Positions 1-12,996 are shown, numbered from the stretch's first letter. The stretch: 64,000 nt of DNA from Eutrigla gurnardus (GCA_963514095.1 OY741264.1:10711554-10775553); one strand, 5' to 3'. A program made the numbers and translations. Notes: generated by a model from the sequence alone, not told the origin.

Positions 1-2009
1 ACACATACACAGGCAAGTTGGAGCTTGTGCAAACACCCACACATGACCCCAGTATGCATGCACACACCCTCGCCCACTACCAGACACACACACACAAAAT
101 CACACATGAGCCAAGGAGCATGGGCAGCAGGGTCACCCTAGCGCCATGCTTCATAAAGGGCGCCGTTACAATAGGTTTACTGTTACTCTGATGACTGCCG
201 GGATACAATAGGACCGAATGTGCTGGGCCGATGCTCCTCCGTTTCTCTCCATTTTTCACTTGATGACAAGGAAGACAGACTGAGGCAAGACAGCATGATA
301 TCAGAGGACGCCCCTGAAGGTGAGTTGGCTCATTGCAGGGTTAATGTGCGCCTCCATTTCCATGCATAGTAAATGCGTAGTGTTGAGAGAGAGGTATGCG
401 GGAGAGTAATTTATGGATTGCTGAATTTCAGATGAGACTGATATTCATGTCATGATATGCTTCAGAACGTTACTGTCAGATTTCCCTCAGTGTCCAAGAT
501 TAAAGTCAGGTTGAAATGTGAGAAACAGTATGGTGCAACTGTGACACCTTATTACCCTTTAAGTACTTATAACCCACCTAATGACCCTTTCACCCAGGGC
601 ACGGAATCACCCTTTAAAAGAGAGAGGGAGAAGTTACAAAAAATGGTGTTTGATTGCATCACGCTGAGATATATCTTGAGAAAATAATGACAAGCAAGGA
701 GAAGGAGATGGAGAAGGAGAAGGAGAGGAGAGGAGATGGAGAGGAGAGGAGAGGAGGAACAAAGCCACAGGAGGCACACATAAAATGGCAATTTCACAGG
801 CTGACACTTCAAGAAGGTTACTGGTTAAGGTGGATCAAAATACAGAGAGCTGTGGGGCGAGTGGTGCTGCTGAAAGAAGAAAGGAGGAGGAGGAGGAGGA
901 GGAGAAGAAGAAGAGAGGGGTGAGAGGGATTAGTACAAGAGGGACAGAGGTGGGGTTAGGTTCGGGGTAACAGATGCGACTCACCCATATCCAGAAGGGT
1001 GTGGTGCTGAATTGTGAGATTCCTCTGAGTTGGGACAAGCAGCGATATTTGCACTGCAGCTGTCAATGATTCAACACCTACGTAGCTCCGCCCTCCTCCC
1101 CCTGGTATTATACACACAACACATGCACACACTCACGCTCATATTTCATATCTTGTGATAGGCCCGCATGCTTGGTTTTGTCTTGAGTCAATCGTCAAGT
1201 TGAAAACATTCTTGTGAGACAAGGACAATGATTCATGTTCTTGTGTCGTTAAAGATTAACGTATCCAGGTTTATGGTGTCTGGGTCGTAGAGGTATACAG
1301 GCTATATTTGTTTATGGTGTGGCCTGTACTTCATTATTCCTCCATGGCTCAATGTCTAAGCCTTTTTATTAGAGCGAAGCTTAATTCAAGCCTATCTGTC
1401 CGTCTAATTTGTGCTCACTACAGGTACAGACGGTATATTGTACTCAAAAAGTATTATCAGCTAGTTATACTTCAAGTATAAAACTAAGAAGTACTCATTC
1501 TACAGAAGAAAATGTCAAAAATACATTACCTGATAAGAGCTTGGTTTTTGGACCCTCAAAAAGGTAAATTTGTTTCTTTTGTGAAATATTGAAAAAGGTG
1601 TCTCTTTGGGCAACAAGCTTATTGAAAAAAAAAAAAAAAATTGGGGACATTTTTTGGGGAAATGCCTAACAAGAGATGTGAAAAGTGTTTCTTTTTTCCT
1701 GAAAAAACTCTTAATCTGGGAAGTAACAATAGCTGTTAACTAAACGAAGGCCTGGTTGAGCACAGATGTTTCTTATTTCGTTTTTAAAACTCGTTATGCT
1801 TCAGCATTTGTTCTGCTGTTGAACTTGTTCAATCTGATACACGTCCCTCCTCGTAATTAAACCTTTATGAGGATGATAAAAAATGTGTGTGGGAACAAGC
1901 CTGGTTCGTTACGAGACAAGGGATGAGAACCAATCAGGTAGCATGTCAGCTTTATGGTCTTTGAGTTCCCCTCGCGCACGCCTCGCGCTCTCACCTGGAC
2001 GGATGTGAA
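1..2009. other. Upstream flank of itgb6, no gene seen
   Basis: No exon-like reading frame with splice sites was found. The stretch holds CA-rich simple sequence at the left edge, a purine-rich tract at about 685-915, a poly-A run near 1626-1641, and AT-rich sequence. Short open frames here are low complexity or lack coding character. It presumably contains distal regulatory DNA of itgb6, but nothing specific can be pointed to. Confidence 0.6.
685..915. repeat. GA/GGA-rich purine tract
   Basis: Imperfect GAGAAG and GAGGAG repeats give a strand-asymmetric purine tract with two dense parts, about 695-755 and 870-918. Frames through it read as Lys/Glu/Arg-rich or Ser-rich low-complexity peptides and are not genes. 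Confidence 0.75.
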
Positions 2010-2017
2010 CATAAAAG
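2010..2017 (+). promoter_or_regulatory. TATA-like box of itgb6 (candidate)
   Basis: CATAAAAG lies about 180 bases before the itgb6 start codon, in a locally GC- and CpG-richer stretch (1965-2110). Position and motif suit a core promoter with a start site near 2040, but no transcript data are available to confirm it. Confidence 0.35.
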
Positions 2018-2192
2018 GGCAGGTAAAGCAGCCTCCTCCCTGCTCGACCCAGGTACGCCGGCGCCTCCCTCTCTAGTCTACTTTCGGCCGAGGAGAGGAC
2101 GCATGACGCTGGGTTTGTGTTCCTCCTGTAAATATGAGACAACTTGACATATTCTTCTTCTATTTCCTCATAACCAGTAACCTCGCGGACTA

Positions 2193-5100
2193 ATGGGGCT
2201 TATACTGCTGAGCCTGATTCTTCGCTACTATATCAACACCGTGGAAGGTAAGCAAGACAATAAAAAAACACGCACAAAACGTTCATAATGCGCAACAAAG
2301 TAACACTTTACAAGAGCCTCAGTTCATTCTGTTTGTATTTATGACTGGTGTTTTATTGTGAAAGGGTTTTTTTTTTAATGCAAGCAAAGCTATTTTCTTA
2401 TTTTAGATACACTGTATTAAAATATAGATCTATATTTGTCCTTCTTCATTTAATCAGATCCCCAAGTTTGACAGACAAGTTTAAAATGCAGGCGTGTGGT
2501 CGGTGTTGACATGCTATAATGTGTTCATGTGTGCTGCAGGATCATGTTCAGCTGGCAGCGCTGTGACCTGTGATGATTGTCTGCAGCTCAGTTCTCACTG
2601 TGCCTGGTGCACACAGGAGGTGAGCAGCCAGGGGTGCATGTGTGAAAACATATAAGCACAAGGCCATAATGCATTCAATAATACAACTTTATTTTTTTTC
2701 ATGGCATATTATAAAACCGATCTCGGTCTTGTATCTGCAAACCATGTGACTTTTTCCTTCATTCCCTCAGAATTTCACAGACTGGTTCTTAGTCCGCGAA
2801 CGATGTGACACACTGGATATCTTACTGGAAAAGGGATGTGCCAGAGACCAGCTGGAGTTCCCTGTTTCCAAAGGCCATATACTGCAGGATCGCCCACTCG
2901 GCAAGAAGACGGGCAATTTTAACAGCACTCAGATCTCCCCACAGAAAGTGGCACTCGAGCTGCGACCTGGTACGCAAACCCAGCGTATTTTGATCTGGTG
3001 GTTTGATGAAGTAGGTCCTCATTCTCAGACGAGGTATCAGCTGTTGATTTTGTTTTTGCACAGGCAGTCAGGTGACTTTCCAGGTCAAGATTCAACACAC
3101 GGAGGACTACCCTGTGGACATCTACTACCTGATGGACCTGTCAGGATCCATGATCGACGATCTGGCCATGATCAAAGACTTGGGGTCGTCTTTATCTAAA
3201 GAGATGGCCAAGCTCACCAGTAAATTTCGAATGGGTTTTGGCTCTTTTGTGGAGAAACCTGTGCTGCCCTTCATCAAAATAACAGAAGAAGAGCTGGCCA
3301 ACCCCTGCAGGTATACTATAAATATTAATACATGACCTTAAGAGCACCCAGATAGCTCATCTGGTCGAGTCCGCGTGTACTATGACTGTGTCATCACTGC
3401 AGCCCTGTTGGTGGTGTCATCTCCCCTTTCCCGTGTGTCTCTCTCCACCATATCTACAAACAATGGCCCCTGAGTGAACCTTGTTTTTCAAATCTTTGCT
3501 TTCGACTTTTGCTGTGTTGCAGCAGTGTGGGCTCGAGCTGTCTGCCAACATTTGGATACAGACACGTCTTGTCTCTGACGAGCAGCACCAACAAGTTCAA
3601 CGAGATTATCGCAATGCAGCGCGTATCTGCAAACATCGATATGCCCGAGTGCGGCTTTGACGCCGTCATGCAGGCAGCCGTTTGTGGGGTATGTTTTGAT
3701 TTTAAAAAAAAGATAAAAAATACTAAAAGATATGTGAACCCGTGCTAGTTGCTGATTCTGTCCCGTCGACTTCGTGATTTGATTGGTCAGCTGAAGATGA
3801 AGGAGGATGAGCAACATCATGTGTCTCCCAATAGGACAAGATAGGCTGGAGGAATGACTCGATGCGCTTGCTGGTGTTTGTCAGCGATGCTGACTCACAC
3901 TTTGGGATGGACAGTAAGATGGCGGGCATCGTGATTCCCAACGATGGGCAGTGCCACCTGGATGTCAACAACCAATACTCCATGTCCACGGTGCAGGTAA
4001 GTCCACAGGGGCACAGAAGGCTGTTTTTTTGTTTGTTTTTATCACTTGCATTGGGCTTCGATAGATTTTTTTCTTTTTCAGATTTCTCAGTTAAACCCAT
4101 TCTATGACTCAGTATGAGTCTCTTTAGCGTCATTGTCACGGACGAAAGCACATCCCCTCTTGAAATGTCACCATTTTTCTTCCAGGAGTATCCAACTCTT
4201 GGTCAGCTGATTGATAAGGTGGTGGAGAACAACATCTTATTGATATTTGCTGTGACAGAAGTGCAAAAACACAACTATAAGGTAAGGCCTTAATTTCACA
4301 AATCTCCAGGTCCAAACGAGAGAGTACGATGTTTACTGAGGTTAACATATTTATCCACGAGGCGGCATTCTCATTCAACCTGTTCGAACTAGCCCTCTTT
4401 TCTCCCCCTGGCTCGTTTCTGCACTTTGCTTTTCGGGACCACGAGGCATATCTGCCCACATTTCTCACCGGGACTTTAATGTTTATCTGTTTGTTTTTTT
4501 TTCCACAGAACTACGCAAATCTCATACCTGGCGCCACGGTTGGAGTCCTGGCGGCAGATTCCAGGAACATCCTGGAACTGATTGTAACAGCGTACAAAGT
4601 AAATAAACGGTTTTGGAGATGTGCGGGTGGGCCATGTGTGGACAGCAAACACCTGCCATTATAAAAGCAGTGCAACTGTGTTGAATTCAATCAAATCCAG
4701 TTATTGGACGTCTAAAAAAAACAAACCGCACGTAGAAACATGAAGCATGCACGACTTAACCCTCCTATTTTGTTTACAGCCACTATCTCTGCCTTCTCCA
4801 TTCAATCTCCGTCCCTTGCTTTTCCTCTTTCAATCCTCCTGTTAACTTTTCCCCTCCACCAGCCGGTGCTTTGCATCAGCATGTTTGACGGCAAGTCTCT
4901 GCTTGCCCCTCGTCCCTTGATCTCCTCATCCCTTCTGACTCTGATTTGCTCTTTTCTTTCCCCACTCTCTCTCTCTTGCTTTCTTTCTCTCCCCGTCTTT
5001 TTCTTACACCTCCACCCTCCTTTAATTCCCCCCTAGCGACGGTGACTGCGGGCCTCTAATTAAATCATCCGTTATGCCGTTTACACCCACTCTTAGTCGC

Positions 5101-8100
5101 TGCCATGTTAACCACACCTATGAGAGGATTCCTTGCAATCACACCGATTGAAGATAGTTGGGATGTTTCGGGATAGAAGACACGTGATGAGTATTTCCTG
5201 AAAAAAAGTTTTTAGCTCCTTGGATATATATGATCCTACCTGCTTTAAATGCCCTACAGCGTATTTACTGAATAACAGTTAACTAACAACTTGAATCCAT
5301 CTTCAATTGGGTGAAATCCCATAAACGTCACACTGAAGGCACAGCACAATTACAGGCCGCAGAGGGAAAACACACACTTAACCCTCTGTTAGCACCCAGA
5401 CGGTCTGTCACAGAGTTCATTACTCAGTCTTACTTCCTCCAGCTCTCTCCCTCTCCTTAGATGCTTTGTGCTGCAGCCCGGCACACCTGGGAGGATGACT
5501 CACCTAAAAAGAGAGAGCTAGATAGGTGGTTTCAAACCGCGTCCACACGCTACGGGTCAGCGCAGGGTGAAAGTGTACTTCCACCGTTAAATCCCGCCTC
5601 ATGATAATAGAAGTCGCTATATTGATGCGATGGTGATTTCTGCTATTTTGGTGAAGAAACCCTCTCGTTCAGTACAAGACCAGTGCTGCCAAGCATATTT
5701 CCATACAAGGTGCTGAAATATATTTGTGCTGTGTTCCAGGAGCTGCGTTCAGAGATTGAATTAGAGGTCCTTGGAGACACAGCAGAGCTCCAGATGTCGT
5801 TTACAGCCATTTGCCCAGATGGGACTGTGCTCCCGGATCAAAAACGCTGCTCCAACATCAAACCTGGAGAGACGGTCAGTCGTTATGCTCTAAGGCTCTT
5901 TCTCTTTATACGAGCTAGTGTCGTCCAACATGCTTTACAGCATACATCAATAGTAAATGACTCTACTGCTACAAAGACAAAATCAATAAAAGATCACCTG
6001 AATGTCACATGATACTCATAAGGCAGCCTGAGTGAATGCCAGACTCAAAGTCAACATGTTTACTGATAATACACTGTTTGGAGCATGAAAGTGAAAAGCA
6101 TTTATGCAATAAAGGCCTTTCAGAAAAGACCAGGTGCTGATTTATGGAGCAGTAAAGTCATTTTAAAATGAATATAAGAACTAATAGGGAGCTGATAAAT
6201 AGTCTTTAAAACAGGTGTAATGCAGTCTGTCTGATTAATAGCTTGTTTTTGTAGATGGAATGGAGTGCTTTACAAGCGGCAAGCCTGCTTGTCGGTGTTT
6301 CTCAGAGAGACAAATGGTCGTGTGTTTTTCAGATGATAAAAAAAGATGATTTGATAATGTTCACAACACAAGTATAAGAAGACACCACAAGAGCTGCAAT
6401 GATTAGTTGCTTAAAATAGATACAATCTTTTTAAAATGACCAGTTATCTTATTAAAATGTGCTGGAAGGGAAATAGAAATGTTGTGGATCAGGAAATTAA
6501 TCGGAGACAGATTATAGTCTATAAACTTGATATAAACTCAAGTTCCAACTTCTTAAATGTGATGATTGTTTGCCTCTCTTTGTCTTCTGTGACTCCGCCT
6601 CAAACTGTGGGAAAATATCATTTAAATGATAGAACATTTTATTTTTTCTCTTTTCTGATGTATTAGATAAAACAATTAATCAACTGATCGAGGATATGGT
6701 CGACAGATAAATCAATAAGGAAAATAATCATTATTTACAGCCTGGTTTAACGAGGTTACTTTGGTGAATTAAAATGATAAAGCTGGTGTTATTTTTTTGT
6801 TATTCTTACATCAATGTTTTATCTCTTAATGGTTTCTGACTTGAACCTGTCTGTATCACACTTGAAACGCTATATTTTTTTAAAATAATTTCCTAAAACA
6901 GCTGGCACTGTAGTTACTCAAAGACGGTTTGATGATGCATTTGTTGGGAATATTTTGAGAGGCAGATAAATAAATAAATACACCTTTGGCGAGTATTTCT
7001 GGCAGCAGGATGGTGTATGTGGGATTGACAGTGCCCATGTTCTACATAATGAAGGAACGAGTCATCCAGTGCCACAATGAGGTCCATTGATGTGTTTTTA
7101 ATAGATTTTGTAGAACAATGGAGCTCGAGAGAGGAAAAAGCTCCATCAGGCTTTGGTTACACAGGCAAAAGGGTGTTATGATCTATTCATTGTTAGATTT
7201 GCTCTCTTCATGGCCTCCTCTCTGCTCCTCAGGTGATGTTCAACGTGTCCGTGGAGCTCCCGGGATGCGTGTCGGGAGTCCGGCACTTCTCCCTCAAGCC
7301 GGTGGGTTTACAGGACAGTCTGGAGGTGGAACTGGAGTCCCTTTGCTCGTGCGACTGCCGGCGGCCTCCTGAAGCCAACGGCAGCCGGTGCACCGAGGGC
7401 CAAGGGGCTTTCCAGTGCGGCGTGTGTGTGTGTCAGCCGGGGTTCCTGGGAGCCGAGTGCGAATGCAATGAGGAAAAGGCTTTGTTGAGCGACTGCCTTG
7501 CAAATAATGAGTCGGAGATATGCAGCGGACAGGGGAAGTGCTACTGCGGACAGTGTGTGTGTCATGCATCCAGCTTTGGACGCGTCTACGGGCCTCACTG
7601 CGAGTGTGACAATTACTCCTGTGTCCGCTTCCGTGGGGAGCTCTGTGGAGGTGAGTGATTATGGATGACGAATGTCATAAATGATTCACATGTTTTTGAG
7701 GTTGAGCCCGTTGCTTGAGTGACTTTTGTGTTTGCTAGGCCACGGGGAGTGCGACTGCGGGGAGTGCCACTGTGAAAGCGGCTGGACGGGGGAGTACTGT
7801 AACTGCAGCAGCAGCACGGAGGCGTGCGTGTCAGGCGATGGCGCCCTCTGCAGCGGGCGGGGGAGATGCGATTGTGGCCACTGCGTGTGCTCCGTACCCG
7901 GAGCATCTGGGGACATGTGTGAGAAGTGCCCGACATGTGGAGACGCCTGTAGCTCTGCAAGGTGAGAACACGCCGATGCCATCAGCTCTTAGAGGCGGGA
8001 AAAAAAAGGATGTAATGCTGAGGCTTTTGTCGGCCTTACCTCTGCAATTGTCGTTCCTTCACCTGAAAGATATAAGATGCTGTCTCGTTGCGCCACATGA

Positions 8101-10196
8101 TCCGACTGTTCTTTCGAGTACAGCCATATCAGGTTCTGATCCCCTTGTTCACATGTGTCTACACTGTCCATGTGACATCAAAAGGCCACTAATGTCCCCA
8201 ACACAGCGCTCAGAGATTTCCTTGCTCCATTGTAGAGCAGCTGTCAGGGCTGGTGCCATTTGATACCACTGTTACAGCGGAGACGGCTGATAGAGAGTGA
8301 GCGAAGCCTTGGGAAAACTGTGATAAGTGAGCAATACTGTGATTTCTTTGTACTCACTGTGTCAGTGATTGAAGCCTCATTAAACCGTAGCTTCCGGAGA
8401 AGTACTCTGACCAATATGTTTTTCCACTTTGTTTTAACTCCAGAACCTGTGTGGAGTGCCATCTGCAGGATAAGGACGGCGCCAAGTTGTGTGATGAAAT
8501 GTGCAGCGCACCTAAAATTTCCATCAACACAACAGCAGGTAAAGAACTCTCCAATCTGCCTGTTTCTGTATCTGAGAGCCATCAACCACTCGGTATACTA
8601 CAATGCCTGCTTGTTTTCTGCTTTTTTCTTCTTGCTTTTGTGTGCAGGGCAGTGTTAAATGCTTCAAATCATCATTGGGACTTTAATATTTAGATTTCCT
8701 AACATTGATATACTGCATATCAAGCAAGCCATATGTTTTTAGATATACCTTTATACCTTACCAAGCAGCCACATGTTAGAGGGTATGGCTATGATACTTG
8801 AAACTTGCCTCAGATCGTCCATGTATCACAGGGAGTATTTGATTCCCTCCATGTAACATTAACATCTAATGTGGTTTTGGGCGTTGACGGTTTTCTATTA
8901 ATTCTCATGCGTTGGTGCCTTCAAGGACTAGTAGGAACTTGAAACTCCAGAAATGGAGCCACAATGCAACCGTTGTTAAGAAGAGTGTCCATGATGGCTT
9001 AATGTTTGTCATACCTTTTATTATGTGATTCATTGTATTATGGGATCCTCTTTAAGTTTAGTGAAATACCTTCAAAAGTAGAGTTCATCCAGGAGCTACT
9101 TTTTCCCTGTTTTTGCAGGATGTTCACTGATATGACTGCTGTATAAATGTACCATAAGTTCATCTGCTGTCAATGCTGGTTGATGCAGGAGTTTGTTCTC
9201 TCAGCTCAGTGTTTTTGATAGTGGTATCAACATAGGGCCATGCTAAGTTTCCCCATGGGTCAGAGATTTGGAGGAATGCTGACCTGCATGGACTCAGGTG
9301 TCTCTCTGAAGCCTCGACCCCCCCCTGTCCCTAACACAACACCATCCATGTCCATTCAGGCAGCCCTGAACAATGGGGAACATATTATTTACTTGTCGTA
9401 CAGGCAGAGCTATTGTAGTGCATGTGAATGGCCGACGGATCCTGTCTTCCTTTATAGAAGAGATTTATTTTATACTTGTGCAAGCTGAGAGGTATATCTG
9501 ATTATCACAGAGGATTGTCAGGCTTCAGATGTGAAATACAATGGTGTGCTCCACACACACACATCAGATTGTAGTCTTTGATATGGAAATCAGACTGACA
9601 GCACAACAGAGGGGAGTATATCCCTTTACATCCTCAGCACAATGTCAGGAGGGAGGGTGACATAGGATGCCTGCCTTATGGATATGAATGTTCACATTTC
9701 CTCTCAGATTATGACAAGAGCTCTTCTATGCCGTGCACGCTGATGATGGAGGATGAGTGCTGGATGTCGTTTAATGTGGTGGGAGGCGAGACGGGCATCA
9801 CTGCCTACGATCTCCAGATGTATGGTAAGCTTTGCAAAAATGTGTAAAACAGATGAAAGAGGGGGGGTTCTGGTCCGAGTCTCATCCCGCCTTCCGTCCT
9901 GTCGCAGGCTGCCCGGAGCCTCCCAACATCCCCATGATTATCCTGGGAGTCTCCCTTTCCATTGTGTGTATCGGCCTGATCCTGCTGGCTGTGTGGAAGG
10001 TGCTGGTGTCGGCCCACGACCGCAAAGAGGTGGCCAAGTTCGAGGCTGAGAGGGCAAAGGCAAACTGGCAGACGGTGAGATATGTTAATATTCTACGTTA
10101 GATGATCAAACTGAGAAAAGATGCCCCCCTTCCATCAACTCTTAGTTGATGGATGGGGGGCATCTTTTGCAACATGAACACATATTATTTCCCTCC

Positions 10197-10238
<42 letters not shown>

Positions 10239-11564
10239 GGGGGCTGCACGGTGGTGTAGTGGGTAGCACTCTCGCCTCACAGCAAGAGGGTCCTGGGTTC
10301 GATTCCCGGGTCGGCCCGGGTTCCTTCTGTGTGGAGTTTGCATGTTCTCCCCGTGTAAGCGTGGGTTCTCTCCGGGTTCTCCGGCTTCCTCCCACAGTCC
10401 AAAGACATGCAGGATGGGGATAGGTTAATTGGTGACTCTAAATTGCCCGTAGGTGTGAATGTGAGTGTGAATGGTTGTTTGTCTCTACATGTTGGCCCTG
10501 TGATAGACTGGCGTCCTGTCCAGGGTGTACCCTGCCTTCGCCCAATGACAGCTGGGATCGGCTCCAGCCCCCCTGTGACCCTAAATACAGGATAAGCGGT
10601 AGAAAATGGATGGATGGATGGATTATTATTATTATTATTATTATTATTATTTTGTCTTACTTTAATTTTGGGGGATAATTGTGCTCTAAATGTTGGAATT
10701 AGAATTCCCTGTTTCAAGAAATTTAAACAGGCCTTTAATGTTGCCGTGAGGTCATTTAGTCAGGTGTGGGCTACAACTTGAACCCCTGCTATTCATTTTT
10801 TGTAAATAAGCACCATTAAAATTATGCTGAATGAGCAATCAGCAGGTCCTGTTTGCAGTGTGCCCTTGGATATTTGGCCAAGATTACTTAAATACTGAAG
10901 GAACCTTAATGATTCTCAGGCAAGTTCTGGAGTTATGAGGAGTTTTGTTTTTCTGTGATTTCCAAGCAGAATAAGGATGCTCATCAATGACTTCAGACAT
11001 AATGATATCCACTGTAAATCACACTGAATCTAAAAGTGTGTATCACGTCTGTGTTGGGATTTGACTGAGTTATAACTTCAAGAAGATGTGCAAAATTTGG
11101 ACTCAAATTGCAGCAATCAGGCACTGAGACTTGCCTTTCGTCTCATCCACTGCAAAAGTGAGTCCCAGAAAAGCATTATTTGCTTCTCTTTGAAAAACAC
11201 TTGCTAAAAACTCAAATGCCCAGCTGATTTAGTAGATTTAGGAAATGTTTGGGTGTTTTTAGAAAATAAAAGTATGTATTTGTGACCTACTTTTAAAGAT
11301 TTACCTTTTCAGTGGGAGGGTTCACACAGCCACAGACATGATGTAGGGAAAGACTAACACATTGGTTGTTGACAATAAACAAAATAGAATATCCTGCTGA
11401 CAATATTTACATGTGACATTGTTCCATCTTTCTGATTAAAGTGTTTTTTTACTGTCTCTCTGCAGGGGACCAACCCGCTGTTCAAAAGCTCGACGTCTAC
11501 GTTCAAAAATGTCACTTATAAGAACACAGAGAGAGAAAAGATCATTACACTGGATCACTGCTGA
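2193..11564 (+). CDS. itgb6: Integrin beta-6 subunit (15 coding exons, 782 aa)
   Basis: Pairs with alpha-V to bind RGD ligands such as latent TGF-beta at epithelial surfaces (known for the family). Exons: 2193-2247, 2540-2619, 2771-2969, 3064-3310, 3523-3688, 3835-3996, 4186-4281, 4509-4598, 5740-5874, 7233-7650, 7739-7961, 8444-8538, 9708-9824, 9908-10074, 11466-11564. The joined frame has no stop; human ITGB6 is 788 aa. Seen in order: signal peptide (about 1-19), PSI domain, beta-I domain with MIDAS motif DLSGS at 136-140, Cys-rich EGF repeats (about 415-625), membrane segment (about 703-724), and HDRKEVAKFEAER in the tail. The tail has NPLF at 753-756 and NVTY at 765-768, then EREKIITLDHC. 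That 11-residue end with a terminal Cys is the beta-6 hallmark and separates it from beta-3 and beta-5. The ATG at 2193 is chosen because it opens a hydrophobic leader in frame with exon 2. Confidence 0.95.
3064..4598 (+). other. itgb6: itgb6 beta-I (ligand-binding) domain exons 4-8
   Basis: Five exons encode residues about 112-365. They carry the MIDAS DLSGSM with the following IDD (ADMIDAS side), the specificity-loop cysteines in CLPTFGYRH, and the conserved DADSHFGMDSK and LIPGATVG stretches. Exons 6-8 all begin and end in phase 0. All metal-site residues I can place are intact, so ligand binding is expected to be functional. Confidence 0.9.
5875..7232 (+). other. itgb6 intron 9, no feature seen
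   Basis: AT-rich intronic sequence between the end of the beta-I/hybrid region and the large EGF exon. It has a short AAAT tandem at about 6966-6981. No conserved-looking ORF and no recognisable repeat family were found. Confidence 0.5.
8539..9707 (+). other. itgb6 intron 12, no feature seen
   Basis: Intronic sequence of about 1.2 kb separating the last EGF-like exon from the beta-tail exon. Open frames such as 9240-9488 lack splice-site support and similarity to anything I recognise. Confidence 0.5.
10198..10238. repeat. (ATT)n microsatellite, left of SINE
   Basis: About 13 ATT units immediately before the SINE head. A second ATT array of about 29 bases (10622-10650) follows the SINE tail. 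The element may have landed in, or duplicated, an ATT target. Confidence 0.85.
10239..10621 (+). mobile_element. tRNA-headed SINE (teleost type), near full length
   Basis: The head GGGGGCTGCACGGTGGTGTA followed by a pol III B-box-like GGTTCGATTCC (10296-10306) indicates a tRNA-derived promoter. The body has the widespread fish block with GTGTGGAGTTTGCATGTTC, TCCGGCTTCCTCCCACAG and GTGATAGACTGGC. The tail is a TGGA repeat (10608-10621). It lies in sense orientation in itgb6 intron 14. I recognise the family as abundant in teleost genomes but do not assign a formal name. Partial relatives occur at 37433-37560 (minus) and 55121-55260 (plus). Confidence 0.85.
10651..11465 (+). other. Remainder of itgb6 intron 14, no feature seen
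   Basis: Unremarkable AT-rich intronic DNA between the SINE and the last coding exon. The acceptor is preceded by a good pyrimidine tract (about 11440-11465). Confidence 0.5.
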
Positions 11565-11603
11565 TGACAACTACTGGAGGCAAACCAACATCTTAATGCA
11601 CTT

Positions 11604-11661
<58 letters not shown>

Positions 11662-12045
11662 CATTTTTACTAAAATGTGTGTGTGTGACACAGTAGACAA
11701 CACTGTGAACAGACAAACGTGACGATGAATTTGCTGCTGTAAGAGTGCACCGTCAATGTACTGTTAAACATTGCACTTTCCTGATGCATGATCCCAGTGT
11801 TGGTCTACTGTAACGTGCAGCTTGGAAAGGAGGAATCTACACTCCGAGTGGTCTACTACTGAACAAAAATCTTTCTTTTATTGTAAAGAATGTAAATATA
11901 CAGGTGGATTATTATTATTATTATGTTGTTCTTGTTTTTTTTTTATATTTTGTTTGGTTGTTGTTTCATTGTGAAGAAAGGCTGAGCCTTTGTTGTTGAG
12001 TTTTTAGATGCATGGCACATAAATAAAGTGGAATTTTGACTAATT
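11565..12045 (+). other. itgb6: itgb6 3' UTR with polyadenylation signal
   Basis: Follows the TGA at 11562-11564. It contains an adjoining (TG)n/(GA)n microsatellite at 11606-11661 and an AATAAA at 12022-12027, predicting cleavage near 12040-12050. The length is inferred from the signal only. Confidence 0.7.
11606..11661. repeat. (TG)n(GA)n compound microsatellite
   Basis: About 16 TG units run directly into about 12 GA units inside the itgb6 3' UTR, so the repeat would be transcribed into mature mRNA. Confidence 0.95.
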
Positions 12046-12733
12046 GTGAGATTATACTTTTAAAACATGCAGACAGAAAGATATTTTTTAGATGTTGCTC
12101 TCTTTAAAATGTATTATTTACATTGTTTACAGTGGGGCATCCTTGTTTTCTCGTTCCATGATGGAAATGCAAGAAAGCAAATTTTTTTATAGAACTGTAT
12201 AGAAGTTCTTTTACGTTCACCAGAGTGTTTGCCTTTTCTCCCACTCCGCTCAAGACTAGATTACCAACCAACGGACCCCTCAGGTCCTCCCATGGTCATT
12301 TGATTATGTGTGCCACTAATAGCTGGTTCCTACATTACTCCACACTCACATGGCCCTGTCTTGGAGAAGGAATCTGCATTATAGTCCTATATTTTGTTCA
12401 TATGGAGCATCGGAAATCCACACAAAGAAAACCTGGGGTCAGATATTCTGGTGAAGCAGCACTCGTTGGTTTCTGGGTCTCTGTGAAAAAAGATAACACA
12501 CTGTTGAAGGCGACCGCTTTAGAACACCCTGACGTCATTCATCACAGATGTGGAGTTTAAAAGGTGTGTTCATTCAGAGGGAGGACGGGTGGAATCACAG
12601 ACTCTATCGACTTGCATGATGGGAAATTGTAGGCTGCAGTGTTTTTTTGAAGATTGGTCATGATGGGGGGGTTGAAATACTTCAGATCATATTTAATGAG
12701 TAGTTTGTGGCCATTAATCACATTTATCAAGGT

Positions 12734-12813
<80 letters not shown>

Positions 12814-12996
12814 GCCTACCTCTGTATTTATGGATCGCAGCCCTTTCTCCAGTCTAAATACACTTTTATGGCTCTGTCCCAGTGAAAACAGCGGCAGGAA
12901 TGCAGCTCCCAGACCGGCGAGCAGCGGCTGCTCCTCCGTCAGACGTGACGTCGCCGGTCCCCCGCTGAAAAACTTCACTCGGCACAAAGTTTTTCT
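12046..12996. other. itgb6-pla2r1 intergenic region and pla2r1 promoter
   Basis: Only about 1 kb separates the two genes. The first part is AT-rich. A (TATC)n array follows at 12737-12813. From about 12890 the sequence becomes GC- and CpG-rich and stays so past the pla2r1 start, which looks like a CpG-type promoter without a clear TATA box. Confidence 0.6.
12737..12813. repeat. (TATC)n tetranucleotide microsatellite
   Basis: About 19 near-perfect TATC units, likely polymorphic, upstream of the pla2r1 promoter region. Confidence 0.95.

Noticed and set aside
654..923. Lys/Glu/Arg-rich ORF
   Set aside because: Simple GA/GGA repeat translated in frame; no splice sites or similarity.
4740..5036. 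98-codon ORF in itgb6 intron 8
   Set aside because: Pyrimidine-rich low-complexity intron sequence; no splice support.
10239..10330. tRNA gene
   Set aside because: A B box is present, but the sequence continues into a SINE body with a TGGA tail and no cloverleaf is evident. It is the head of a SINE.
10135..10717. ORFs with Asn or Ile runs
   Set aside because: Translations of the ATT microsatellite and SINE.
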